A program made the position numbers and the translations under genes. 64,000 nt of DNA from the NCBI GenBank assembly GCA_963971225.1, contig OZ020269.1:4650001-4714000 (forward strand), given 5' to 3'. The stretch's first letter is position 1, and the number at the start of each line of letters is the position of its first letter. Under the pieces are notes generated by a model, which was given only the letters and a program-made list of their open reading frames with translations, ran no database searches and had not been told where the DNA came from. Of the stretch, positions 56,101 to 64,000 are shown one piece after another. The stretch is from Melieria omissa (lineage: Eukaryota; Arthropoda; Insecta; Diptera; Ulidiidae).

Positions 56101-59100
56101 AACGAAGCCGACCAAATCAAAAAGTGAAAATAATCGCAGCAATTGTGCTAACCTTGCTCGTGCCGCAAAATGCCACCGGCAGTGGTGGAAACACACATTT
56201 ACAAAGATACAAAACATTTTGTGAGTTGCGTTTGTTTCAATGTTTTGCATTTTATTTGGCTTTGCGCCACACTCTGTCTCAGTCAATGGAGCGCAAAGCG
56301 CATAGAGAGCCGCGTTTGCGGTCAACAGTGACCAGAGCGCAAAGCAAAGTTAGAAGTGGCGGCCGTTATAAAGCAAAATATCTGCGCTGAAACTGAGCTG
56401 AGCGGCCGAAAGTGATGCGTCAAGCGGAGCCATTTCTGTTTTTGAATTCCAGACGCTTTTTTATTTTCCATGTCGATTTTGCTTTATTTCTTTGGTTTTC
56501 TATTGTGCGAGGTCAAAATTCGCATAGCAACGAGTGAAAGTGTTGAGACTCAGATTTGAAAAACTCTTACATTACGCTTTATAGAGGAAGAACTGAAGAC
56601 AAATTCTGAATGAAAGCGTTTGAATACAGCAATGTATTCAATTTTCTGACAAGCGGTGTCAACTCCAATAAAATTTATGAGTTGAAATTAGCTCAAAGAG
56701 TTGTCAGTTGTTGCCAATAAAACCACATCGACCTCAAAAGTATCACATGTCAGTAATTAAGTTATGATAGATTCAGCTGTATTGAAACGAGTTGGTGTTC
56801 AGTAATGCCAGTAAAAAACTCTGTTAAAAAAACAACAACACATTTACGACACATCACATTTACGACACGTTCCGTTAAGCTGTTTTATAACGCATTGTTT
56901 ATGTTGCTGCCACTTACGTGAAACAGTTAAATCGGCCTATTGCCAACAACTCAAATGAATAAACGTCTGAAATTTTCTGATAGTAGAGTAGATAGATATG
57001 TAGATATTTTTGAATGTTTCTTTTGAAAAATATTTAAATTTTACTATGTCAAATAAATCATAAAGTATTTTAATGCGGTTGCAATGCTTTGTGGCTGAAA
57101 TTGAAAGTCTTCTACCGCCTCGATAATAGTAACAAAAGCCATCTCAATGCCTGTGTAATCAAATACAGATACAAAAAACTCATTGTAACTAACGGCTCCA
57201 GCATCATTCATGCTTTGAATTCTCTGACACTGTAATGACGAACAACAATTGCGAATATAGCACGGCAACACGCTTTTTAATGCGCCATAAATTAGTAACA
57301 GCAACATTTCAATAGCTAGTTTTGCAATCATTATAAATAACCATTAGTTAAAACAGTTGAAATAAATATTGAAAAAGCACTCAATTCTTGAAGCCAAACA
57401 AAAGACTTGAGACACCTTCTGAACACTTTTTGAATGCGGAAGCCAAGCGCTCACAAATTGGAGAATAAAACTGTAATTTTTCTTTAAGCGAAAAAGCACA
57501 AACTGACAGGCGCACACCTGAAAGGGGGGAAAGCTTGCGGCGTTGAATATGCAACTGGTGCGCGTTGTAGACAGCAAACTACTCCTCCTTGTTTCGTAGA
57601 AAGTAGCAATTTTAATTTTATTAAACCAAAATGGCAGTCTTTTAATTTCTTATACTGGACTTTCATACTTTCGATTGTTTATTAGATTAAATAAAGTTGA
57701 ATAGTGCAAAGCGACTTTGACTGTTCACAGCTTTCGCTTGAGATGACATTCTGCTCCCGCTACCAACATACCTACTACTACCCCCCACAGTAAAAACCAA
57801 GTCGCCACTGCGCGCCGCTGTCAACTCCAACCAAAATGGCTTAGTCACAATTCATATAATCAAGCAACAGCGACCGGCTGCAACGTAAATTCGCACTTGC
57901 CATTACACGTTCGACTATCATGTAAACGGGCAGACAGCTGAAATTTCATTTGTCAATGTCAAGGATTTGTCTGCCGGCAGCGGGTTTGCGCCTTAAGTCT
58001 TTCGTTTGCTTGCCCGCCGCATATAAAATAATCAACAAGTCTCAGCTTCAAGTGTTGCATTCGCCAGCACAGCCAGATGGTCTATCGCAGCTATTTGTTT
58101 AGATTAGTTGCCAACAACAACAACAACAACAACAATAACCACAGCTTGACATGACACTCACAATAGCACGAGGCAGTTGTATTACTTTCTAAATCTCTAA
58201 ATCAGCGCGACGTACAAATTTCACGTTTCAAGCACACGTTCGGACGGTTGCAAGCGTTTTCTTTTATTTATAATGTATTTAATTTTCATTTCTACACGCA
58301 CCAATGTGCTTTAAATTGTTATGCAAATCAATCATCAGCCGGCAACAATACAATTGCAAAAATACAAAGCATTTTCAAGTTATTCCAGCAGGTAATGGCA
58401 AACATTTCGCAATTCAATACGAAATGAAAAATCATCATCGATGCAACTTTGTTTTATTTCAGTTTGAATGACTACATACCTCATACATATATACAGAGTT
58501 CACAAAACTATGGGATTTCCCTTTGGGCCGCTTGGCCTCTGTATTTATATTAGCCGGCCATTGTTATTGAAAATTTATAGTTTTCTCTCTTTGAATTTGC
58601 GTCTTTCATAGACAATTATAATTACAAATTAAGCCCTGCCCATTTGTGTAGCCAGTGTTATTTTTCGATGAAAGAAATAAGGCAGAAAAATCAACTTTGT
58701 TGCTATTTGCTTGAGTCTTCAAGGCGAACGTTCGTTGGCATGGCTCATTTCGTGGTTACGTCTGGTTTTCGACATTTAATTTTCTGCTCCAAAAAATCGA
58801 AATTGTGTAAGCTTGAAAATCGACCGACTGCAATTGAATGTGCGAACCGCATTTAACACGTCGACGTAGCGCCACATAAAACGCCTCGATTATATTCGGA
58901 CTTTGTTTACTTCTGCAAAATGATTACTTCAGTAGCGTAGATTATGTTATTTGAACAAAGCACTGCACTGTTTAAAAATTGGAATATTATTATTTAATGT
59001 GAGTTTTGTTGATCAGAGATTTATTTTTATTAACATTTTCTTTTCAGAAAAATCATATTTGTATAATATTTGTTTCTAGGTCATAAATGAAAAATCATCA

Positions 59101-62100
59101 TCATAATTTAATAAATTTATTTTATTTCTGTAACAAAAAAAATATTTAATATTTGGTAAACATTGTATACTTAAATACTATTAATTTTTTATTCATTGTT
59201 TTACTTTTACTTAAAAAGTTTTAAAATGTGCTCCTTATATGCACATCACTTTATTAAAAAAAAAACGAAAACAACATGAAACCGTCACACTTCCAATTGC
59301 TTTAATTTAATTTCGACTACTTTGCTTTATTCTTCTGCTACGCCAACAGTTCAACTAACAACACATTGTTTTTGTTATTACTTGCAGGCGATCAGTCGCC
59401 AGCCGGCTCGTTCTTTCAGTCGCGCGTTGTCACGCCCACCAGCTCGACGCCGTTCGACTCGCCCTTCTTCTCGGCCACCCACGGCATCGTGCAGACGCAC
59501 CCCTCGCTGGGTGCCAACATACCGCGCCCGGTGCCGCTCAACAGCAACAGCCTGGGCAATGGCTTCTCGGCCGGCTCGAGTTCGCCGAATGTGGTGACCG
59601 CCGGCAGCGGCTTTCTCAATTCGCGTGCCTCGCTGCCCGAATTCAACTCGCAGCGCTACGCCAGCATTGCGAATACGGTCGTCGAGCCGAACCCGCGGTC
59701 GCCCTTCCGCCATTTGGACTTCTCGACCAGCGCCACGGCGGAGCTGCGCCGCAATCCGGCACTGTCGGCGCCGGACGAGTGTGCGCGCGCCTGCCGCGAA
59801 GGTGAACCGCCGCGCATTTGCTACTATCACTTTACGCTGGAATACTACACGGTGCTGGGAGCGTAAGTTCAATTTCACAATCTATTCTCGATGCTTTAAG
59901 TTGTTAACTTTTTATTTTTCTTACATTTGCAAATGGATTAAATATTAACCTATTGGAGAGATTAATTTTTCGAAATCGTTTAGTTTATTAACCGAAGTAA
60001 GACTCTCATTGGAGCCGAAAATAAATAATTCTGCTCGTTCATAATTTAATGACTTTTCCGGAATATTGGAGAATCTTGATGCTTGTCTTGTTATAAAAGA
60101 TCTTGTTATAAATGTAACTGTATACAATATTATTGAAAGAAAACTCATTGCACTATAAAACCCATATTTGTCATATCACACACGCACTACAAAAGTGACA
60201 CAACTCAAAATATTTCATTTTCGGGTTTATGTGTTAATACTGAAAATACAATGCATAAATCTACCAATCAGCAAAAGCTCAACATATTTTGTTCTTGTTA
60301 ACTGTTGCAAAAATACAGGTTAGGTCTCTATTCATGTCAGAAGTTCTATGCTATTTGATCGCTGCAGCTCAATGCAAAAGAGTCCTAACTCAAATTGTGA
60401 CACTTTTGACGAAATACATTTTTGTTAAAGTTAATTTTAAGCAAAAGTCTGACAATTTTTGTAAATATTTTTAATTATTAAAATTAATTATGAATTTTCA
60501 AAATCTTTCTTTCAACTTTTTAACTATCATTTATAACTATTAAATTCGGAAAACGTGGCATTACTTGAAATAATTCGGTAATTATTTAATTAAAATATCA
60601 TCAAAACAGTCACAACTCAAAATTTTGGATTTTCTAGTGTGAAATTAAAAAAAATGCTTGCAACTTGTCATAAAGCATAATCTGTAGGGATTTTCTACTG
60701 AACGGTCTATACATTATTTAAAAAAATGTTTATTTAGCTCAAAAACAGTTTTTTGCGTTTCCAGAAAAATCAAAAATTTTGAGTTGTGTCACTTTTGTTG
60801 TGCGTGTGCGATATGGTTGCCAAATACCTAAGTTAAGAATTCTATCGGAAGCTTCAAATGTTGCATTCAAAAGTCACCGCCAATTTAAATTCGCTCCAAT
60901 TTTAGCAAACACTTAACTAAACATAAAAATATAGCAAAACAATCAAATACTTATTTAAATAAACACTTTATGATTCATTTAATCGTCAGCGCACCACAAA
61001 ATTGAGGCCACAAATCACTCAGATCCATCAATGCCACTTAAGTAAATTTCAATTTAATTGCTATTTAAATAAACATTCACACATACCAATATTTTGTTCA
61101 CACCCTGTCAAAACTTTCTACTGCTTTGTGCATCTTCGGCGAATGCCATCGAGTTTCATTACTTTTCGCCAAACATTAGTTTGCATCAAAAAACTCCATA
61201 ATTGAATACTTTTGTTTGCAACTTTAATTCACTTTTCAATTTGTTTGGCGGAAGCGAATTTTGCTAATTTATAATTTGTTGTTTATTGTCTTGTTTCTTT
61301 TTGCTGTCTTTGTTAGTTTGTTTTTTTTTTTTTGTAAATGCACAATGGCTTGAAATCGCAGTGAATGCTCAGTCACAACAAGAAATGTCGAACGTAGATA
61401 CATTCATTCCACAGCAGTGGCAGCTGGCGGTACCGACGACAAACGACCGAAGCCAATCACCGGCACTCAGCGTCAGACTGCCAGCTGGCATTGCCGACGC
61501 CAATGACGTTGTCGATGTCGACAATGATGGTGATGAGCATTTGACATGCCACAAAATTATGCATACGAATGGCAACAAAAACAACAAGTTACAAACAAAA
61601 ATTGACATAACAGCAGCGGCGGCAGTGACTGTTGCTTACATTGAGCTTTGCTGTGACTGACTGACTGACTGACTACAGCACGGATAGTTTGTGGCAGTCA
61701 TTGTGCGTGAGTGCACTAAAAACCCGGTAGAGAGACCAGATTTGAAAATTGGGTGTGACGAAGGAAGAAGGAAAAAAAACAAACAAAATATAGGTAACTG
61801 GAGCAGTGCCCACAACGCAGTGGTAGCAGCAGCAATCAGTAGTCATCTTTGCATAATTTTCCACCAGGGTTCGTGCGAGTCATTGACTGGCGGCACCACA
61901 TGAAACCTACCGCAATGCGGTTTAAATCAACAGCGAAAAAACACTGCAATAGGTAGTAGCGGAAAACCAACAACAGCAACAACAATAGCAAACATGTCAA
62001 TGCTGGCGCAAAATTACGAGCGTATACAAGGCGCGTACCGACTATTGGCACAAAGCGGATTGCGGCGTTCGTAAGCGTTCGTTTTCGTGGCGATTCCCAC

Positions 62101-64000
62101 GCCTGCCTCATTTGCAGCTCAAACCCTACGAACAGCTGCGGCAGCATTGTTGGCGCAGTTGGCGCTTGATTCATTCACGCATTCACATTCGCTGGGCTTT
62201 GGCAGCGACGCGAAAGTCAATTTTCGGTTTAATAGCCGTCAGGAAAGCGGCGAAACAGACAGCTGTGAGGCAGAGCAAAGCTTACGCGTACTCGTATCGA
62301 CGCCGAGGAAGAGCGTCGACGCGACAGCTGACGCGTTTTCGCTGGCGCCTCTGCAGTTGACGCTTAAATTGACAACATTTGCTGGCAATGCAGTTTTATG
62401 TCATTTCGTTGTTTTTGTTGTCGTTGCTATTTCTGACTACTTGTTTTGAGCTGCATTGCTTGCCCGCAGCTGGCGTCGAATCTTTCAAGATTGCCACACT
62501 AAACGCTTAGACACTTTTAACTCTCTTGTGCGAAACTATGCAGGTCAAAGCTTGTTCGGGTTGTAACTAATGTGAGGCAATTAAGTTGGTGCAACTTTTT
62601 TGAATGCAAATTACAACATTGCAAGCAGAAAATTTTCAGATGTCAAAGTATTCGCTTATTTTGCGAATATGACGCGTGTACTTTTTGATTCCACTCTCAC
62701 ATTCGTTGGAAATTCATTCTTTCCTTCCATCACGGGTTTTCCACTAAATTACGCATACGCCCTGTTGGTCGGGTTGGAATTACAATAATAAAGTCATATG
62801 CATCCTCTCAGCTTTCTCTCCCAAATGTTAAAAACGTACAAAGATCGATCAATCAATGACTTGAAAAATCCCAAGTGGTTTAATAATGCGGAATTTATGT
62901 CCACATATCCCAATTAGCGAAAGTGACTCTTGAAACAAATAATTAATTAAAATAATGACTAATAAGGAAGACAAATAAGTCAACATTCACACCCGAAATT
63001 ACAGTAATTCACACCCAAAACTGTTTGTCTTTTTTTAATGTACAAAGCCAAATTTTATTTTATTAGCTCAATTTCTAAAATAATCCTTTCAATGCTTTCT
63101 GCAATACGAAAACCCCAAATTCAGTTTGAATCTGTGCACAAGGCAAAAACATTGACATTTGTGACTTTTTAAGCAATTAAAAAACAAAAACAATTAAAAA
63201 TTAATGTCATCAATAAAATTTGTTTGAAGTTGTTATAAATGTTATTACTCAATGAAGCATGCGGAAATACCATAAAACTTAGTACGTTTAGCAAAACAAA
63301 ACAACCAAAAATTGTATGTCAAACATGAAGTCCATATTTTTTTAACATTTAGTTCGAAAGTATATTCGATATTTAGCAAACAATACCATTCATGAAAATT
63401 ACTTATTCACACTTTGACTTTTTTCTTTATCTGTCTTTCGCTGGTTAGTGCCTGCCAAGTGTGCACACCGAATGCCACCAACACCGTGTGGAGTCACTGT
63501 CAATGCGTTTTGGCCGACGGTGTCGAGCGCGGCATACTCACTGCCAATCGCATGATACCCGGCCCCAGTATTCAAGTGTGCGAAAACGACAAAGTCGTCA
63601 TTGACGTGGAGAACCACATGGAGGGCATGGAGACGACCATACATTGGCACGGCATTTGGCAGCGCGGCTCGCAGTACTACGACGGTGTGCCGTTCGTGAC
63701 GCAATGTCCCATACAGCAGGGCAACACCTTCAGGTAATTACAACAGCAACAACAACTCGGCATAAATATGTAATTGGCTTTCGCCGCACGCAGATACCAA
63801 TGGACTGGCAACGCGGGCACCCACTTCTGGCACTCGCATCACGGCCTGCAAAAGCTGGACGGCCTGTACGGCAGCATTGTGGTGCGGCAGCCGCCGTCGC
63901 GCGATCCCAACTCGCATCTGTACGACTTTGATCTGACGACGCACATTATGCTCATCAGCGACTGGCTGCACGAGGACGCGGCCGAGCGCTACCCGGGCCG
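10992..64000 (+). CDS. Laccase 2 (multicopper oxidase), 5' part; spliced, runs off the window
   Basis: Coding exons are 10992-11115, 59388-59862, 63449-63733 and 63794 onward. Joined, they give a continuous frame of about 363 residues, roughly half of a typical insect laccase 2. Order: signal peptide (about 1-32), a low-complexity Ser/Pro/Asn-rich region (about 42-165), the conserved cysteine-rich segment (Cys 173, 177, 186, 202, 205, 217, 219), then the first cupredoxin domain with IHWHG (about 264-268) and FWHSHHG (about 306-312), which supply type 2 and type 3 copper ligands. Insect laccase 2 is a secreted p-diphenol:oxygen oxidoreductase that oxidises catecholamines such as N-acetyldopamine in new cuticle, driving tanning and hardening. 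The cysteine-rich block plus the signature VWSHCQC identifies laccase 2 rather than other multicopper oxidases. The remaining domains lie beyond 64000. Confidence 0.95.
11119..11908. other. Intron 1, first 0.8 kb: nothing recognised
   Basis: AT-rich intronic DNA. The two opposed frames at 11243-11660 are Lys/Ile/Phe-rich translations of AT-rich sequence and resemble no family. Confidence 0.5.
11913..12176. mobile_element. TTAA-flanked MITE, piggyBac-like, with three palindromic boxes
   Basis: Inverted termini CACGTTCTACCCG(G/A)C are flanked on both sides by TTAA (11909-11912 and 12177-12180), the target duplication of piggyBac-type transposons. The 264 bp interior encodes nothing. Its right half has three boxes built on GGACCAC..GTGGTCC at 12056, 12100 and 12143, about 43-44 bp apart. 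The middle one, GGACCACCGGTGGTCC, is a perfect 16-base palindrome, and two boxes are followed by a CGCCAGATAA block. The assignment to piggyBac rests on the TTAA duplication only. Confidence 0.8.
12207..12773 (-). mobile_element. Internally deleted Tc1/mariner element
   Basis: Both ends start AAG(C/G)GTGATCCA and share GAGGT and a TACTTTTTT-like run. The flanks are TA (12205-12206 and 12774-12775), the Tc1/mariner target duplication. It starts only about 30 bases after the TTAA-flanked MITE. The 567 bp body carries only fragments of a transposase on the minus strand, so it is non-autonomous. Confidence 0.88.
12314..12661 (-). pseudogene. Mariner-like transposase remnant with two internal deletions
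   Basis: Read on the minus strand, an ATG at 12661 opens MERLTPEKRLQIVHRS, the N-terminus of a mariner-like transposase. It is followed by a short middle fragment (IGPYFFKNDAGEN) and then by the C-terminal third beginning SRNGPVDWPPRSCDITPLD, which includes the last catalytic aspartate region and the FLWG motif. The three parts are joined by deletions, and at least two TAA stops fall after FLWG and after KS. The tail HLKEIIFKK ends at a TAA stop at 12314. The first two catalytic aspartates are missing. Confidence 0.82.
12776..23999. other. Intron 1 DNA, no exon supported
   Basis: Alternating AT-rich tracts (for example 16380-16900 and 21360-21700) and GC-richer islands (13200-13900, 15540-16260, 17100-17700, 23690-24000). 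One frame, 17015-17641, is open for 208 codons (196 from its first ATG, 17051), but it encodes a mixed low-complexity protein with no domain I recognise, and frames on the opposite strand are open over the same island. The islands are rich in CA, CAG and CAACAA words. They could be enhancers or alternative leader exons; nothing in the sequence decides this. Confidence 0.45.
18555..18577. repeat. (GTT)n microsatellite
   Basis: Seven and two-thirds perfect GTT units in intron 1. Confidence 0.95.
24000..35440. other. Intron 1 DNA up to the nested gene, no exon supported
   Basis: No recognisable exon, RNA gene or transposon. It includes a CGGT run just upstream (23946-23961), a (CA)9 tract, a short perfect hairpin at 26465-26514 and several CTG- and GTT-rich patches. 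A frame beginning upstream at 23818 and ending at 24435 (205 codons) starts with GTG, and its Leu/Cys-rich translation follows the base composition. Confidence 0.45.
27655..27672. repeat. (CA)9 microsatellite
   Basis: Nine perfect CA units in intron 1. Confidence 0.95.
35450..35459 (-). terminator. Polyadenylation signals of the nested inhibitor gene
   Basis: On the minus strand two overlapping AATAAA hexamers lie 75-85 bases past the stop codon at 35535. This predicts a short 3' untranslated region of about 100 bases for the TIL inhibitor transcript. Confidence 0.7.
35535..35880 (-). CDS. Secreted TIL-domain serine protease inhibitor, nested antisense in laccase 2 intron 1
   Basis: Two exons on the minus strand, 35880-35775 and 35707-35535, join in frame (phase 1) into 92 residues. 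The first exon gives MAETMKVSLLLALLLLDAMVSS, a clear signal peptide, then RPDHGSYLEYLNK. The second gives a single trypsin-inhibitor-like domain with all ten cysteines in family spacing: CGRHEEFSTC, VTNC, PERC, VPDKNKC, REGC, SIGC, RC, then a 12-residue loop to C, and C at the very end before the stop. TIL proteins are small secreted inhibitors of serine proteases stabilised by five disulfides; in insects they act in haemolymph, glands or cuticle. The reactive loop lies around VPDKNK between the fourth and fifth cysteines, so a basic residue at P1 is possible, but target specificity is not established. It lies opposite to laccase 2 transcription and has its own promoter and poly(A) signals. 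Confidence 0.88.
35708..35774 (-). other. 67 nt intron of the TIL inhibitor gene
   Basis: The donor is AAAG before GTGGGT and the acceptor is TTGTTTAG before TGAAG, on the minus strand. The length is typical for small fly introns. Without splicing the first-exon frame stays open for 12 more codons and then stops, so the cysteine domain depends on removal of this intron. Confidence 0.85.
35911..35949 (-). promoter_or_regulatory. Core promoter of the TIL inhibitor gene
   Basis: On the minus strand AAATAAAT (35947-35940) acts as a TATA-like box and TCAGTC (35916-35911) matches the fly initiator. With the A at 35914 as +1 the TATA-like box covers about -33 to -26. The predicted leader is only 33-34 bases, ending at the ATG at 35880. 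Confidence 0.7.
35950..40476. other. Intron 1 DNA downstream of the nested promoter, no exon supported
   Basis: The part next to the nested promoter (35950-36300) may hold its regulatory sites, from position alone. The rest is AT-rich spacer with a TATA/CATA microsatellite, GC-richer islands near 38880-39200 and CAA-rich patches. No reading frame here resembles a known family. Confidence 0.45.
36471..36525. repeat. Alternating TATATACATATG microsatellite
   Basis: About 55 bases of the self-complementary unit TATATACATATG with variants. It can fold back on itself and translates to Tyr/Ile/Val runs only by composition. Confidence 0.9.
40480..41811. mobile_element. Long-arm foldback transposon enclosing a coding-exon fragment
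   Basis: The element has two arms of about 513 and 522 bp in inverted orientation (40480-40992 and 41290-41811) and a 297 bp loop. The outer ends read CACTGCACAAC, and a perfect TTA triplet flanks both sides (40477-40479, 41812-41814). In the segments I aligned by eye the arms agree at roughly 95 percent, suggesting a fairly recent insertion. Each arm carries two palindromes, GGGTCAATTTGACCC and GTCCTGTAAAACAGGAC. The CACTG end and 3-base duplication point to the CACTA/Chapaev (CMC) group, as inference. It shares its outer ends with the element at 4760-5481. Confidence 0.9.
40993..41236 (+). pseudogene. Exon fragment inside the foldback element
   Basis: Between the arms one frame stays open and encodes a peptide with KQWEPRAEGTLGEHNIFHPP, then VPIKKIVLQPLHIKLAVVNN, then FIKCLDTNGSAFNFLKTLF and a KAKVQKG end. 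From memory this resembles a motif seen in many uncharacterised arthropod proteins: a W..R..L..G..N stretch, PLV, then PLHIKLG and FVKAL. The homology ends exactly at AAAAAG before GTATGA, a plausible splice donor, so the fragment looks like one exon of a longer gene. It has no start or end of its own. Whether it comes from the autonomous partner's transposase gene or from a captured host gene is open. Confidence 0.6.
41815..42555. other. Spacer between two transposons, nothing recognised
   Basis: About 740 bases of intronic DNA. Short frames on both strands overlap and have no family resemblance. Confidence 0.5.
42558..43851 (-). mobile_element. Tc1-like DD37E transposon, near full length but inactive
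   Basis: The ends are inverted and share GGTG(A/G)ACCAGAAAAAA plus GAATTTTTA. TA lies immediately outside both ends (42556-42557, 43852-43853). The 1294 bp length matches an intact Tc1/mariner copy. The body is filled by one transposase pseudogene on the minus strand. The 37-residue spacing between the second and third catalytic residues places it with the DD37E lineage first described from mosquitoes (ITmD37E). Confidence 0.88.
42692..43801 (-). pseudogene. Broken DD37E transposase
   Basis: Read on the minus strand, the order is MPRVRR start, a helix-turn-helix region (LTDKTKSRLSIARESKASVV), EVLKRLVSTYRSKPTRAT, then the catalytic core. First aspartate: CVILDDEAYS. Second: VLFWPDQATSHYS. Third: LRPIERY. 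Between the aspartate of FWPD and the glutamate of RPIE I count 37 residues. Damage includes at least one frameshift between the helix-turn-helix and NPEVLK, another near the N-terminus, and in-frame stops after RAT (TGA), after AYS (TAG), after FIE (TAG) and at the expected tryptophan after RPIERY (TGA). All three catalytic residues survive, so decay appears to be by point mutation rather than deletion. Confidence 0.85.
43854..59377. other. Intron 1, last 15.5 kb, no exon supported
   Basis: No known protein family, RNA gene or transposon is recognisable. GC-rich islands occur at 44300-44700, 48330-49000, 50600-51050, 53000-53900 and 54480-54900. One frame (53404-53913, 169 codons) is open, but it starts with GTG and is opposed by equally long frames on the other strand. 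A 62-codon ATG frame on the minus strand (44683-44495) begins with a signal-peptide-like MKKLVLTLAAAL; I regard it as unproven. CAA microsatellites occur near 53000 and 58112. Confidence 0.45.
58112..58135. repeat. (CAA)8 microsatellite
   Basis: Eight perfect CAA units in intron 1. Confidence 0.95.
59388..59862 (+). CDS. Laccase 2 coding exon 2 (variable region and start of cysteine-rich region)
   Basis: The 475 nt exon follows TTACTTGCAG and ends before GTAAGT. It encodes residues 42 to 200: a Ser/Pro/Asn-rich, likely disordered segment with an FFQSRVVTPTSSTPFDSPFF start, then the conserved DECARACREGEPPRICYYHF and TLEYYTVLGA. GC content is visibly higher than the surrounding intron, especially at third codon positions. 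Frames open on the other strand here are shadows of this bias. Confidence 0.95.
60179..60808. mobile_element. Foldback MITE in laccase 2 intron 2
   Basis: Both ends carry CACACGCAC(T/A)ACAAAAG followed by TGACACAACTCAAAAT in inverted orientation. Weak similarity extends just outside as CATATC(A/G), so the true ends may be six bases further out. A further copy of CACAACTCAAAATTTTGG lies inside at about 60611 in the same direction as the left end and matches the right arm better than the left arm does, as if a smaller foldback were nested in the larger one. No protein is encoded and no clean target duplication is visible, so the family is unassigned. Confidence 0.75.
61655..61674. repeat. (GACT)5 microsatellite
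   Basis: Five perfect GACT units in laccase 2 intron 2. Confidence 0.95.
63449..63733 (+). CDS. Laccase 2 coding exon 3 (cysteine-rich region and HWHG motif)
   Basis: The 285 nt exon runs from TTAG to a GTAATT donor. It completes the cysteine-rich block (ACQVCTPNATNTVWSHCQC), enters the first cupredoxin domain (ILTANRMIPGPSIQVCENDK) and carries IHWHG, whose two histidines bind the type 2 and type 3 coppers. It ends in phase 2 within an arginine codon. Confidence 0.96.
63734..63793 (+). other. Laccase 2 intron 3 (60 nt)
   Basis: A minimal fly-type intron with GTAATT donor and GCACGCAG acceptor. AG plus A across the junction restores arginine and the sequence FRYQWTGNAG. Confidence 0.93.
63794..64000 (+). 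CDS. Laccase 2 coding exon 4, partial (second copper motif)
   Basis: This exon continues the first cupredoxin domain: YQWTGNAGTHFWHSHHG supplies two more type 3 copper ligands, followed by LQKLDGLYGSIVVRQPPSRD and the start of the second cupredoxin domain (THIMLISDWLHEDAAERYPG). It is still open at the window edge. Confidence 0.96.

Larger units (their letters stand above)
11116..59387 (+). other. Laccase 2 intron 1 (about 48.3 kb)
   Basis: The donor is GTGAGT and the acceptor is TTACTTGCAG at 59378-59387. The frame across the junction (phase 1 to phase 1) restores the laccase sequence LSGDQSPAG. The intron separates the signal-peptide exon from all others and houses an antisense protease-inhibitor gene and four DNA transposon copies. 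Such a long first intron commonly holds developmental enhancers, but none is identifiable from sequence alone. Confidence 0.9.
59863..63448 (+). other. Laccase 2 intron 2 (3586 nt)
   Basis: The donor is GTAAGT and the acceptor CTGGTTAG; the split codon GC/T gives alanine. It holds a foldback MITE (60179-60808), a GACT microsatellite and a GC-richer part (61380-62400) with short overlapping frames I do not accept as exons. In many insects this intron separates the N-terminal and copper-binding parts of the protein; no alternative exon is evident. Confidence 0.9.

Noticed and set aside
59378..59878. 166-codon minus-strand frame opposite laccase exon 2
   Set aside because: It is an arginine-rich shadow of the GC-rich third codon positions of a confirmed coding exon.
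61369..61608. Minus-strand ATG frame with a hydrophobic start in laccase 2 intron 2
   Set aside because: The hydrophobic start is a translation of T-rich DNA; there is no cysteine pattern, promoter or splice evidence.

Overview
The window is animal DNA, most likely from a higher (cyclorrhaphan) fly and plausibly a tephritid fruit fly; the species assignment is inference. Exons are short and GC-rich, with GT/AG junctions and insect-type 60-67 nt small introns. They lie in AT-rich non-coding DNA with CA, CAA and GTT microsatellites and several Tc1/mariner-type transposon remains. Nothing looks bacterial: there are no operons, rRNA genes or CRISPR arrays.

The window holds the 5' half of one gene on the + strand: laccase 2 (Lac2; the Drosophila orthologue is straw), the multicopper phenoloxidase that tans and hardens insect cuticle. 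A TATA box and initiator (TATA at 10408, predicted start at 10439) precede a 553 nt leader. Coding exons are 10992-11115 (signal peptide), 59388-59862 (variable N-terminal region and first cysteine-rich part), 63449-63733 (start of the first cupredoxin domain, HWHG copper motif) and 63794 to the window edge (second copper motif, WHSHHG). The reading frame is continuous across all three junctions. About 363 residues are visible and the rest lies beyond 64000.

Intron 1 is about 48.3 kb. It contains a complete second gene on the opposite strand (35535-35880): a 92-residue secreted TIL-type (trypsin-inhibitor-like, ten-cysteine) protease inhibitor. It has a 67 nt intron, its own TATA plus initiator, and polyadenylation signals. 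Lac2 transcription must cross it. Both encode secreted proteins and may serve in cuticle or haemolymph, but that link is inference.

Seven DNA transposons or MITEs are recognisable from inverted termini or target duplications: an internally deleted mariner (3218-3953); two foldback elements sharing CAC(T/A)GCACAACA termini (4760-5481 and 40480-41811, the second enclosing a coding-exon fragment); a TTAA-flanked MITE with three palindromic boxes (11913-12176); a twice-deleted mariner-like element (12207-12773); a near full-length Tc1-like element with D37E spacing and a broken transposase (42558-43851); and a foldback element in Lac2 intron 2 (60179-60808). The rest, including 10 kb upstream of the promoter and most of intron 1, contains no gene I can support.
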